A DNA stretch of 64,000 nucleotides from Halobaculum litoreum (GTDB lineage: Archaea; Halobacteriota; Halobacteria; Halobacteriales; Haloferacaceae): NCBI RefSeq assembly GCF_030127125.1, contig NZ_CP126156.1, positions 992,001-1,056,000 on the forward strand, written 5' to 3'. The first letter of the stretch is position 1; every line of letters starts with the position of its first letter. The notes beneath the pieces were generated by a model. It worked only from the letters and a program-made list of their open reading frames with translations. It was not told the DNA's origin and did not search any database. Position numbers and translations under genes: made by a program. This document shows, piece after piece, positions 25,488-33,178 of the stretch.

Positions 25488-25730
25488 TCACTCGTGGGCG
25501 GCGTCCCACTCGTCGGGCTTGCGGATGTTCCCGCACTCGTTGCACTCGATGCGCCCCATCGAGTCCATCGCGTTGTTCACCGTCTCGCAGTTGCCGCAGA
25601 AGTAGCCCCAGCGCACCTCGCCGGCCTCGTCGGCGTACGTGTGGAAGAACGGCGCCTTCGCCCCGCGCTCGCCGTCCGCGCGGTCGACGTAGAGGTCCCC
25701 GGCGGCCGTCTCGACGATCTCGAGGTTCAT
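25488..25730 (-). CDS. DUF5816 zinc-ribbon-like protein
   Basis: The 80-residue protein has the paired metal site GYFCGNCETVNN and GRIECNECGNIRKPDEW, a four-Cys zinc ribbon, after an N-terminal strand region. It matches haloarchaeal DUF5816 proteins, which are uncharacterised. It lies 74 bp downstream of the IscA-type gene on the same strand. The zinc site is seen; a nucleic-acid or protein-binding role is inference. Confidence 0.8.
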   Translation of the reverse strand: MNLEIVETAAGDLYVDRADGERGAKAPFFHTYADEAGEVRWGYFCGNCETVNNAMDSMGRIECNECGNIRKPDEWDAAHE

Positions 25731-25804
25731 ACCGTCCGGAGGGAGCCGACGCTGTTGAACATTCTGGGTCGCGAACGCGGACGGGTGTCGGGACGCGGGG
25801 TCGC

Positions 25805-26173
25805 TTACGTCCGGAACGACTCGCCGCAGCCGCACTCCGCCTCGACGTTCGGGTTCTCGACGTGGAAGCCGGCCGCCTGCAGGCCCGACTCGTAGTCCAG
25901 CGTCGAGCCGCCGATGTAGTTCATCGAGGCCGGGTCGACGAACACGCGCAGGCCGTGGTGTTCGGTGACGGTGTCCTCCTCCTCGGGTTCGGTGTCGAAC
26001 CGCATCCCGTAGGAGAGCCCCGCACAGCCGCCCTGCTGGACGAACAGGCGCAGACCGCTCACGTCGGTGTCCATCCCCTCGCGCTCCATGAGGGAGACGG
26101 CTTCCTCGGCGGCCGCCGGCGTCACCGTGACGGCGGTGTCGAGGTCGCCGCCCCCGGACGCGTCGGTACTCAT
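25805..26173 (-). CDS. IscA/ErpA-type iron-sulfur cluster carrier
   Basis: The 122-residue protein is an A-type carrier: LRLFVQQGGCAGLSYGMRFD carries the first Cys and the C-terminal CGCGESF the other two. It accepts and delivers Fe-S clusters to apoproteins in the cytoplasm. A TATA-like GTATAAC region lies 28 nt before ATG 26173. The N-terminal 17 residues are a polar, acidic extension common in haloarchaea. It may be cotranscribed with the DUF5816 gene. Confidence 0.92.
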   Translation of the reverse strand: MSTDASGGGDLDTAVTVTPAAAEEAVSLMEREGMDTDVSGLRLFVQQGGCAGLSYGMRFDTEPEEEDTVTEHHGLRVFVDPASMNYIGGSTLDYESGLQAAGFHVENPNVEAECGCGESFRT

Positions 26174-26197
26174 ACAGGGTGAATTCGGGCACGTCCG

Positions 26198-26204
26198 TAT
26201 AACC
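26198..26204 (-). promoter_or_regulatory. TATA box for the IscA-type gene
   Basis: GTTATAC on the minus strand, centred 28 nt before ATG 26173. Confidence 0.5.
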
Positions 26205-26238
26205 CTGACGCCGAGTCACACGGCTCGCCGGGAGCCGC

Positions 26239-27021
26239 TCACACGCGCGCCGTCGCCAGCAGCGCGCCGTCCTCGACGACGCCGGCGTCGACGTCGACCG
26301 CGCGAAAGCCCGCCCGTCGCAGCGCCGCGGTCAACGCCGCCGCGTCGAACGTCCGGATCGGCTCGCGCTCGCGGGCGACCGCCCCCTCCCCGGTCCGGTT
26401 GTCCGTGACGCGGTAGTCGGCGATCCGGACGAGGTCGCCGGTGCCGTCGCCGGCGTCGACGACGTCGACCGCGCGCTCGGCGGTGTAGCGCTCGTCGCGG
26501 AACACCGACGGGGAGTCCTCCGCGAGCGCGCGGCGGTCGGCGACGGCGTCGACGACGAGCGTCCCGCCGTCGTGGAGGTGGCGACGCAGCGTCGCGAGGC
26601 CGCGCGCGAGGTCGTCGCCGTGGAGGTGGGCGGTGAGGTACTCGAGCGACACCGCCGCGTCGAAGCGCCGATCCAGTTCCAACCCCGGCGTCGCGAGGTC
26701 CGCCTCGACCAGCGAGACGCCCTCGCTGGCGGCGACGTGATCGCCGGCGATCGACAGGAGTTCCGCGGAGTCGTCGACCCCGACGACCGCGCCGTGGCGC
26801 TCGGCCAGCGCGGGGAGGAGCCGCCCCACCCCACAGCCGGCGTCGAGGACGACCCGCGCGCTCGTCGGCACGCGCTCGGTGACCGCGAGCACCTGCGCGT
26901 CGTACCTCGCCTCCGCAGTCACCAGCAGCCGCTCGTAGATGGGCGCCAGCGTCGTGTACAGCGAGTGGTCCCCTCCCGGGTCGGCGAGGACGGCGTCACA
27001 GGCGTCCGCGAAAGTCGGCAT
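26239..27021 (-). CDS. class I SAM-dependent methyltransferase
   Basis: The 260-residue protein has motif I VVLDAGCGVGRLLPAL, an acidic motif II region (VVGVDDSAELL) and motif IV FDAAVSLEYLTAHL typical of Rossmann-fold methyltransferases. The C-terminal part has the anti-parallel strands of this class. Substrate is not deducible; the form resembles small-molecule methyltransferases rather than rRNA enzymes. A GCTATACG box lies 26-28 nt before the ATG. It is transcribed in the same direction as, and after, hisD with 78 bp between them. Confidence 0.87.
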   Translation of the reverse strand: MPTFADACDAVLADPGGDHSLYTTLAPIYERLLVTAEARYDAQVLAVTERVPTSARVVLDAGCGVGRLLPALAERHGAVVGVDDSAELLSIAGDHVAASEGVSLVEADLATPGLELDRRFDAAVSLEYLTAHLHGDDLARGLATLRRHLHDGGTLVVDAVADRRALAEDSPSVFRDERYTAERAVDVVDAGDGTGDLVRIADYRVTDNRTGEGAVAREREPIRTFDAAALTAALRRAGFRAVDVDAGVVEDGALLATARV

Positions 27022-27099
27022 TCGTCCGGCAATGGAGGGCCCGCCGTATAGCCGTGATGGGCACCGGAACCGTGGTCCGTCGCCCGGTCGAGTCGTCGC

Positions 27100-28380
27100 C
27101 TACTCCCCGTCCTCGAAGCGCGCCCGCACGCTCTCGGCGTGCGCCTCCAGCCCCTCCGCCTCCGCGAGCGTCGTCACGGTGTCCGCGAGGTCGCGCAGGC
27201 CGTCCGCCGACAGCCGCTGGACGGTCGACGACCGGAGGAACGTCTCCGTGGAGAGGCCGCCGAACGCCTTGGCGCCGCCGTTCGTCGGCAGCACGTGGTT
27301 CGTCCCCGACGCGTAGTCGCCGGCGGCCACCGGGGTGAACCGCCCGAGGAACGCCGAGCCGACGTTCGTGATCCGGTCGAGGAGCGCCTCGTCGTCGCGG
27401 GCCTGGATCGACAGGTGCTCGGCCGCGTACTCCTCGGCGAACAGCACCGCCTCCGGCATCGACCGCGCGAGGAGCACCCCCGAGGCGTCGTTGGCGAGCG
27501 CCGCCTCGATCGTCTCGGTGCGCTCTCGTTCGGGCGCCCGGGCGTCCAGTTCCGCACACACCGCCTCGGCGAGGTCGGCCGAGTCGGTCACGGCGACGAC
27601 CGAGGCGTTCGGGTCGTGCTCGGCCTGCGCGAGCAGGTCGGCGGCGACCGCCGTCGGGTCGGCGCTGTCGTCGGCGAGCACGAGCACCTCCGAGGGGCCG
27701 GCGAGGAAGTCGATCTCCACGTCGCCGCGCACCTCGGCCTTCGCGGCCGTGACCCACTTGTTGCCCGGGCCGACGACCTTGCGGACCCGCGTGACCGTCT
27801 CGGTGCCGTACGCCAGCGCGGCGACGGCCTGCGCGCCGCCGACCGAGTAGACGGCGTCGGCGCCCGCCTCGTGGATCGCCGCGAGCGTCGCGGGGTTCAC
27901 CTCGTCGGCCGGCGGCGTGACGACGGCGACGTGCTCGACGCCGGCCACCGTCGCGGGGACGACGCCCATCACCGCCGAGGAGGGGTAGGCGGCGGTGCCG
28001 CCGGGGACGTACACGCCGACGCGGTCGAGCGGGCGGAAGCGCTTGCCCAGCTCCCGTCCGTCGGCGAACTCGCGGGTCCAGTCCTCCGGGAGCTGGGCCT
28101 CGTGGAACGCGCGGACGTTCGCGATCGACTCGCGGATCGCCGCGAGCACGTCGTCGTCGACGGTCTCGACGGCGCGCTCGGCCTCGTCGGTGATGTCGAC
28201 GTTCGCCACCTCGACGCCGTCGAACTCCCGTGAGAACGCCCGGAGGGCGGCGTCGCCCTCGTCGCGGACGCGCTCGACGATGTCGCGCACGTCGCCCCGC
28301 ACCGCGTCGACGCCGGCGTCGCGCTCGAAGAACGCCCGCCGCTCGTCCGGCGAGAGGTCGGCGACCTGTCTCGGCTCCAT
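27100..28380 (-). CDS. hisD: histidinol dehydrogenase
   Basis: The 426-residue protein catalyses the last two steps of histidine synthesis, oxidising L-histidinol to histidine with two NAD+. Conserved parts are VPGGTAAYPSSAVMG, VGGAQAVAALAYG, KVVGPGNKWV, DFLAGPSEVLVLAD, AEHLSIQ (the active-site His) and the C-terminal GLxxH-like segment LEAHAESV. A GTTTACC box lies about 28 nt upstream. It is separate from hisF (59528), as his genes are commonly dispersed in haloarchaea. Confidence 0.97.
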   Translation of the reverse strand: MEPRQVADLSPDERRAFFERDAGVDAVRGDVRDIVERVRDEGDAALRAFSREFDGVEVANVDITDEAERAVETVDDDVLAAIRESIANVRAFHEAQLPEDWTREFADGRELGKRFRPLDRVGVYVPGGTAAYPSSAVMGVVPATVAGVEHVAVVTPPADEVNPATLAAIHEAGADAVYSVGGAQAVAALAYGTETVTRVRKVVGPGNKWVTAAKAEVRGDVEIDFLAGPSEVLVLADDSADPTAVAADLLAQAEHDPNASVVAVTDSADLAEAVCAELDARAPERERTETIEAALANDASGVLLARSMPEAVLFAEEYAAEHLSIQARDDEALLDRITNVGSAFLGRFTPVAAGDYASGTNHVLPTNGGAKAFGGLSTETFLRSSTVQRLSADGLRDLADTVTTLAEAEGLEAHAESVRARFEDGE

Positions 28381-28488
28381 GTCACGCCCGTGGTGGCCCG
28401 GCGGTAAACCGTTCCCGGAACGCGCGTGGGGGCGCGCCGTGCGTCACCCGTCGTGACCCGGACCGCCCGAGCCGCCGGCGGCCGCGGC

Positions 28489-29247
28489 TCAGGCGCCCAA
28501 CTCGCGGTCGTCGGCGCCGGCCGGCGGGTCGGCCGGGTCCTCGCCGTCGCCGTCGCCGTCGACGGTCCGCCAGTAGAAGCGCGGGCCGAGCACGAGGTAG
28601 CCGAGCGCGAGGAACAGCAGCGCGAACGCGAACGACTCGCCGGCCATCCCGGTGAGGAGGATGGCGAACGCCTGGACGACGCCCATCACGAGCGCGTCCT
28701 GCGGGTGGAGGTCCGGGTAGCGCACCGGCGTCACCATCAGCGGCGCCGACACCGCCGCGAGCGCCAACACGACCGCGGGCGTGGCGAGTCCCGCCAGCAC
28801 CGACGCCGCGATGACCGTCGCCGCCAGCGTCGTCTGCACCCCGTGGGTCGTCTTCGCGCCCTCGTCCTCGACGTTGTAGACGGCCAGCCGGATCACCGCG
28901 AACGCGACGTACGCCGCGGGGACGAACAGCCCGGCGGCGTACACCAGCGGCGCCGTGTCGAACGGGTACGCGCCGGTGACGGTGGCGGCGACGAGGAGGG
29001 CGGGCGCGACGCCGAACGACGCCACGTCCGCCAGCGAGTCGAGGTGGGGACCGACCGCGGTGCCGCCGTAGCGGCGCGCGAGCACGCCGTCCAGCCCGTC
29101 GGCGACCGCCCCCAGCAGGACGAGGCGGGCCGCCAGCCCGGGGTCGACGGCGACGAGCGCGGCGGCGAGCGTCCCCAGCGCGGCGTTGCCCGCGGTCACC
29201 GCGTCCGCGAGGCCGAGCCGGGAGAGGAACCGCGGCCGGTCGGTCAT
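28489..29247 (-). CDS. pssA: CDP-alcohol phosphatidyltransferase (archaetidylserine synthase-like)
   Basis: The 252-residue membrane enzyme carries the CDP-alcohol motif D-G-x2-A-R-x8-G-x3-D-x3-D (DGVLARRYGGTAVGPHLDSLAD) with eight or so hydrophobic segments. Haloarchaeal PssA makes archaetidylserine, and in this group is tied to archaeosortase-dependent lipid anchoring of surface proteins. ATG 29247 is chosen over the one at 29286, because the latter overlaps the TATA-like CCATACG at 28 nt. The C-terminal tail is acidic and disordered. Confidence 0.88.
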   Translation of the reverse strand: MTDRPRFLSRLGLADAVTAGNAALGTLAAALVAVDPGLAARLVLLGAVADGLDGVLARRYGGTAVGPHLDSLADVASFGVAPALLVAATVTGAYPFDTAPLVYAAGLFVPAAYVAFAVIRLAVYNVEDEGAKTTHGVQTTLAATVIAASVLAGLATPAVVLALAAVSAPLMVTPVRYPDLHPQDALVMGVVQAFAILLTGMAGESFAFALLFLALGYLVLGPRFYWRTVDGDGDGEDPADPPAGADDRELGA

Positions 29248-29334
29248 ACCCGGGGCCACGGCACCGCTCGTCGTATGGTTTTCCATCCGGAACCGCCCCG
29301 TCGCCGCGGCGGACGTGTCCGCGGATCGCGCCGC

Positions 29335-29340
29335 CTAAAC
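29335..29340 (+). promoter_or_regulatory. TATA-like box of the halocyanin gene
   Basis: CTAAAC is centred about 27 nt before ATG 29364. Confidence 0.45.
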
Positions 29341-29363
29341 GCCTCGGGGACCACGTTCGAGGC

Positions 29364-29783
29364 ATGAACCGACGCCGCTACCTCGCGGCCGCGGGCAGCG
29401 CGGTCGCCGCGTCGCTGGCGGGCTGTTCGGCCGTCCTCCCCGGCGCCGCCGCGGACGACTACGACGTCGGCATGACCGCCGAGGCGTTCACGCCGTACGA
29501 GATCACCGTCTCCGTCGGCGACACCGTCGTCTGGGAGAACACCTCCACCCGGGCCCACTCGGTGACCGCCTACGGGGAGCAGATCCCCGCCGACGCCGCC
29601 TACTTCGCGACCGGCGACTACGACTCCGAGGCCGCCGCCCGCGACGCGTGGGACGGGAACCGGGGGGCGATCACGTCCGGCGAACGCTACGAACACACCT
29701 TCGAGGTGCCCGGCGACTACACCTACTTCTGTATCCCCCACGAGCAGGCCGGCATGGTGGGCGTCGTCCGCGTCGAGGAGTGA
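29364..29783 (+). CDS. halocyanin-type blue copper lipoprotein
   Basis: The 139-residue protein begins with twin arginines and a lipobox (MNRRRYLAAAG...SLAGC, Cys21), so it is probably Tat-exported, lipidated and anchored outside. A single plastocyanin-like domain follows with the type 1 copper ligands H65 (RAHSVTA), C123, H126 and M131 (YFCIPHEQAGM). It should shuttle electrons, plausibly to the CuA subunit encoded at 14659. Length is that of a one-domain halocyanin. Confidence 0.92.
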   Translation: MNRRRYLAAAGSAVAASLAGCSAVLPGAAADDYDVGMTAEAFTPYEITVSVGDTVVWENTSTRAHSVTAYGEQIPADAAYFATGDYDSEAAARDAWDGNRGAITSGERYEHTFEVPGDYTYFCIPHEQAGMVGVVRVEE

Positions 29784-29858
29784 GCGCCCATCGCCCGACC
29801 CGTCCGCCGCCCGCCCGCCTCGCCGTCCGACCGGCACGGCACAAGACGTTTGTACGCC

Positions 29859-29880
29859 GAGTCGTGTGATCGACTCACAC
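29859..29880. repeat. two overlapping inverted repeats before the zinc-ribbon gene
   Basis: GAGTCG (29859-29864) pairs with CGACTC (29871-29876), and GTGTGA (29864-29869) pairs with TCACAC (29875-29880). They end four bases before ATG 29884, so they could be an operator or a start-site hairpin, but not both folded at once. Confidence 0.5.
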
Positions 29881-29883
29881 ACC

Positions 29884-30057
29884 ATGGGGATCGCGAACCG
29901 CGTCGCCGACCTGCTCGTGCCCGGCCGTTCGGACCTGTACCGCTGTCGCGACTGCGGCGAACGGGCGACCGTGCCGGTGGCCGAGCCGTTGCGCCGGTGT
30001 CCGGCCTGCGGCTCGGCCGACGTGGCGCTGATCACGCGGCGGGCGAAGGTGTCCTGA
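29884..30057 (+). CDS. small zinc-ribbon protein
   Basis: The 57-residue product has two Cys pairs, YRCRDCGERA and RRCPACGSADV, that form a zinc ribbon, flanked by an amphipathic N-terminus and a basic end (ITRRAKVS). ATG 29884 is preferred to GTG 29866, which would be too close to the GTTTG box at 29848. Very small zinc-ribbon proteins of this kind are abundant in haloarchaea and mostly uncharacterised. Confidence 0.75.
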   Translation: MGIANRVADLLVPGRSDLYRCRDCGERATVPVAEPLRRCPACGSADVALITRRAKVS

Positions 30058-30123
30058 CGGGAGCCGCGGAGCCGCGGCTCGCCGGGCGTCGGTCGCGCGA
30101 AAAACGTCGGGTGCGGGGTCGCG

Positions 30124-30765
30124 TTACTCGTCGACGGCGACGTCCTCGTCCTCGACGTCGACCGCGGCCTCCTCCTCGGCGGCGATCTCTTCGGGACGCG
30201 CCTCGAGCTGGAGCTTCTGGATCTCGACGCGGCGCAGCGGGTACACCGTCTTCGCTTCGCCGTAGATCGCCGACGAGAGGCGCCCCTCGACGACGGAGTC
30301 GACCAGTTCCGCGAACGAGCGGTCCTCGGCGGCCTGCTCGACCAGGTCGATCATGATCTGGCGGATGGCCTGCTCCTGGGACCGGTCGGCCTTCTTCGTC
30401 GTGAACGCCACCGGGCTGACGCGGACGCGGTAGTCGTCGGTCGTGCGCACGGTGATGTGCAGGTCGACCTTAGAGGCGCCGCGGCGCACCATCGAACGGA
30501 GGTAGTCGCGTGTCAGTTCGTGCTTGACGAACTCCGTGTAGGCGGCGTCGGAGCCGACGTCCGTGATCTTGAACGTCAGCTTGGTGTTGTCCTGACCCTG
30601 GTCGCCCGTGATCTCGCCGAGCGTGGTGTCGACGTTGCGGCCGACCACCTGCTCGGGCTCCTCGGCCATCGTCTCGCCGAGCTCCGCGCGGTCGAACTGC
30701 TCGGGCGCGAGGACGGTGTACCAGCGCTTCCCCTGTCGTTGTCGTGAAACCGATCGTTCGCTCAT
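30124..30765 (-). CDS. rps3ae: 30S ribosomal protein S3Ae (eS1)
   Basis: The 213-residue protein shows the archaeal/eukaryal eS1 sequence: RQGKRWYTVLAPEQFDRAELG, VGRNVDTTLGEITGD, and MIDLVEQAAEDRSFAELVD. It is part of the small ribosomal subunit platform near the mRNA exit. The ATG overlaps the Pcc1 stop (ATGA). The C-terminal 30 residues are an acidic extension. It is the last gene of the rps15-recJ-pcc1-rps3ae cluster. Confidence 0.97.
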   Translation of the reverse strand: MSERSVSRQRQGKRWYTVLAPEQFDRAELGETMAEEPEQVVGRNVDTTLGEITGDQGQDNTKLTFKITDVGSDAAYTEFVKHELTRDYLRSMVRRGASKVDLHITVRTTDDYRVRVSPVAFTTKKADRSQEQAIRQIMIDLVEQAAEDRSFAELVDSVVEGRLSSAIYGEAKTVYPLRRVEIQKLQLEARPEEIAAEEEAAVDVEDEDVAVDE

Positions 30766-31117
30766 GTGTCGTGTGTGTCGTGTGTGTCGTCAGCGGTGTC
30801 GCGGATGCCGTCCGCGTCGTTCGTGTCGGCCGCGTCCGCCGCGGCCGCCGTCCCCTGCGTCTCCCGCCCCGCCGCGGCCACGTCGTCGGCCACGCCGAGG
30901 TTCACGAGGTAGTCGTCCACCGAGGCGAGGAGGCCGCCGGTCGTCCCCCGCGTGACGCGGGTCCGCACCGTCGCCCCCTCGCTCGTCGTCGCGATGTCGT
31001 CCGTGTTGTCCGGCGCCAGCGCCGCGGCGACCCGGCGGGCCGTCTCGGCGTCGGCGTGGGCGGTCTCCACGACGGCCGTCCGTGCGGGCGCCTCGGCGGC
31101 GCGGTCGCCCCCGTCAT
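30762..31117 (-). CDS. pcc1: KEOPS complex subunit Pcc1 (single-base frameshift near the start)
   Basis: Pcc1 is the small dimerising subunit of KEOPS, which makes t6A37 in tRNA. The core VETAHADAETARRVAAALAP continues to ATVRTRVTRGTTGGLLASVDD and a long acidic repeat tail (DDTHDTHDT). As sequenced, translation could only begin at an internal GTG (31070), removing the first beta strand. Adding one base in the C5 run at 31108-31112 opens a start at ATG 31117 that overlaps the recJ-like stop as ATGA and yields RTAVVETAH. The gene is conserved and important, so a missing base in the assembly is likely. Confidence 0.82.
30766..30790. repeat. short tandem repeat at the Pcc1/S3Ae junction
   Basis: The 9-nt unit GTGTCGTGT occurs twice, with a third partial copy (GTGTCGT). 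It encodes the repetitive DTHDTHDT end of Pcc1 and lies right before the S3Ae ATG, so copy-number change would lengthen the Pcc1 tail. Confidence 0.65.
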
Positions 31118-32268
31118 CCGAGGGCCTCCCTGAAGCCGCCGATGAACGCCTGCACGTCGCCGCCGGTGAAGCGGGCGTCGCCGCCCCGCGCGTCGCCGAC
31201 CACGTCGGCGTCGGAGTCGGTCGCCGCCACGCCCGCGCGCAACGCCGCCGTCGCGTCCGCGCCGCCGTCGCCGGCGGCCGCGGCGGCGTCGTCGGAGACG
31301 ACCAGCGCCAGCGGCTCGGGCGAGGCGAAGTCGCGGACCACGCGTGCGGCGGCCGGCAGCGTCGACGCGTCGGCGGGGTCGGTCTCCACGCGGGCGACGA
31401 ACACGCCGTCGTACCGCCCCGTCGTCGGGTCGGCGAGCACGCGGTGGACCGCCGCGCCGTGGTCGCGCCACGCGTCGAGCGCGGCGTCGGCGACGCCGGC
31501 GCCCAGCGCGAGCGACACCCCGAGTCCGGGGCCGGTCCGCGCGAGCACGTCGAACACGTCCGCCTGCCCGCCGAGCGTGGCGAACGGGCCAGTCGGCGTC
31601 GCGTGCGGCCGCAGCGCGCGCTCGACGGCGGCGACCGCCCGTTCGGGCGCGCCGTCGGTCGCGTCGAGCGCGACCGCCGAGGCGACCCGTCGGTGGGCGT
31701 CGTCGTCGGGGCCGTCGCCGACCCCGAGGTCGTCGAGCAGCGCGCGCGTCCCGGCGACGCCGCCGGAGTACGGCGCGCGGAACAGCGTCGAGTGGGCGAG
31801 TCCGTCCGCGAGGTCGGCCGTCGGGACGGCCACGCCGGGGCGTCGCTCCACGACGCCGCGGCGTTCCGCCTCCTCCAGCAGACTCCCGCTGCCGGCGTCG
31901 CCCGGGGCGGCGCCCGCGGCGACGACGCCGGCCAGCCCGACGAGCGGGTCCGGCTCGGCGCCGAGCGCGTCGACGGCGGCGGCCGCGACGGCCGACACGG
32001 GGCGGTCCCCGCTCGGGATCGCGGTCGCGTTCGGCGCCGTCCACCCGAGCGCGAGCGGCGTCCCGTCGCCGTCGGGGACGCCCGCGTCGCGCGTCGTGCG
32101 GACCTGGAACGCCGTGTTCCGTGCGGCGAGCGCGCGGGCGACGAGCCCGGCGGCCGCGAGCGCGTCGCCCGTCGGGCGGGCGTACACGCGGACGAACCCC
32201 GCCCCCGACAGCGCCGCGGCTACCCGTTCGGGGTCGGCCTCGGCCGGCGTGTCGGCGGCGGTTGACAT
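31114..32268 (-). CDS. RecJ/DHH-family protein with degenerate catalytic site
   Basis: The 384-residue protein lies where haloarchaea carry a RecJ-like gene between rps15 and pcc1. It keeps the general DHH/DHHA1 layout, but the first motif is degenerate (ARPTGDALAAAGLVARAL in place of a DxDG core), no DHH triplet is apparent, and the DHHA1 glycine motif reads GGDARFTGGDVQAF rather than GGHxxAAGG. An active exonuclease is therefore doubtful; a structural partner of replication or translation factors is an alternative. It overlaps pcc1 (after repair) by ATGA. Confidence 0.75.
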   Translation of the reverse strand: MSTAADTPAEADPERVAAALSGAGFVRVYARPTGDALAAAGLVARALAARNTAFQVRTTRDAGVPDGDGTPLALGWTAPNATAIPSGDRPVSAVAAAAVDALGAEPDPLVGLAGVVAAGAAPGDAGSGSLLEEAERRGVVERRPGVAVPTADLADGLAHSTLFRAPYSGGVAGTRALLDDLGVGDGPDDDAHRRVASAVALDATDGAPERAVAAVERALRPHATPTGPFATLGGQADVFDVLARTGPGLGVSLALGAGVADAALDAWRDHGAAVHRVLADPTTGRYDGVFVARVETDPADASTLPAAARVVRDFASPEPLALVVSDDAAAAAGDGGADATAALRAGVAATDSDADVVGDARGGDARFTGGDVQAFIGGFREALG

Positions 32269-32299
32269 CGTGTGGGGCCTCGTGTTGTGGGTGTGGAGC

Positions 32300-32773
32300 T
32301 TACGCGTCGTCCTCGAGGAGGTCGACCGCGGTCTCGTACGTGTACCGGAAGTCCTCGTCGAGCTTGTCGCCGCGGTAGTAGTTGACCAGGCGGCGGATCT
32401 TCGACTCGGTGTTCTGGAGCGCGCGCTTGTTCTGCGCGTCCTGCTGGTTCTCCGCCATGTGCTCGCGCAGGCGGACGGCCTGCTCCATCAGGTTGCGGAG
32501 GTCCTCGGGCAGCGACGACGCGGCGTCGTGCTCCTCGAGGATCTCGGTGACCTTCTTGCCGGTCGCGCGCTTGACGTTCGGGACGGGCGTGCCCTTCACG
32601 CCCTCGTCGCGCAGCTTCAGGCCGATGACGCTCGGGTCGTGGCCCTGCTCGGCGAGTTCGACGACGCGCGCTTCGACGTCGGCGGCGTCGACGTCGCTCC
32701 ACTCCGGGGGTTCGTCTGCGACGGGGTTGTCCGAACCGGACGACCCACGTCGGCGGGTGTGCATTCGTGCCAT
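32300..32773 (-). CDS. rps15: 30S ribosomal protein S15
   Basis: The 157-residue archaeal S15 (uS15) has the N-terminal extension MARMHTRRRGSSGSDNP followed by LAEQGHDPSVIGLKLRDEG and the rRNA-binding core NKRALQNTESKIRRLVNYY. It binds the central domain of 16S rRNA. It leads the cluster with the RecJ-like gene 31 bp downstream. No clear TATA box is seen in the 289-bp gap upstream. Confidence 0.97.
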   Translation of the reverse strand: MARMHTRRRGSSGSDNPVADEPPEWSDVDAADVEARVVELAEQGHDPSVIGLKLRDEGVKGTPVPNVKRATGKKVTEILEEHDAASSLPEDLRNLMEQAVRLREHMAENQQDAQNKRALQNTESKIRRLVNYYRGDKLDEDFRYTYETAVDLLEDDA

Positions 32774-33062
32774 TGTCTGAGTTGGAACGTCGGCCGCAGA
32801 AGCGAGCCACCGCCGGCTGTCGCTCCCGGTCGCGCCACACGGCGCGCTCGGGCAGTCGGCGGGGGCACATCCGCAATCCCAAGCCCACGAGGGGCGAGTC
32901 GGAGTTGCGGCCGTGCTGTTCCCGTTCGACAGGTCTGGGTCGCGCGCCTAATGGCTTTCCATCCGTCGCGCTCCGGACGTCGCGCCCGCGTGGGTGGGCG
33001 TGCCGTGGCCGACTCCAGTCGTAGCCCTTATGTACGGACCCGCGGTACTCGGTAGTGTAGGC
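32774..33062. other. 289-bp intergenic region between rps15 and tRNA-Ala
   Basis: This gap holds the rps15 promoter on one side and, near 33027-33031, a CTTATG box about 33 nt before tRNA-Ala. I see no convincing small gene or repeat in it. Confidence 0.4.
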
Positions 33063-33134
33063 GGGCTCGTAGATCAGTGGTAGATCGTTCCCTTGGCAGG
33101 GGAAAGGCCGTGGGTTCAAATCCCACCGAGTCCA
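33063..33134 (+). tRNA. tRNA-Ala (anticodon GGC)
   Basis: A 72-nt tRNA with discriminator A. Acceptor GGGCTCG pairs with CGAGTCC including the G3:U70 wobble that identifies alanine tRNAs. The anticodon stem TTCCC/GGGAA holds loop TTGGCAG with anticodon GGC. T arm is GTGGG-TTCAAAT-CCCAC. CCA is not encoded; no intron is seen. Confidence 0.96.
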
Positions 33135-33178
33135 CTCGGTTTCTCACGCGACCTCTGGCCGGCAGAGTCCCGCGTCCG

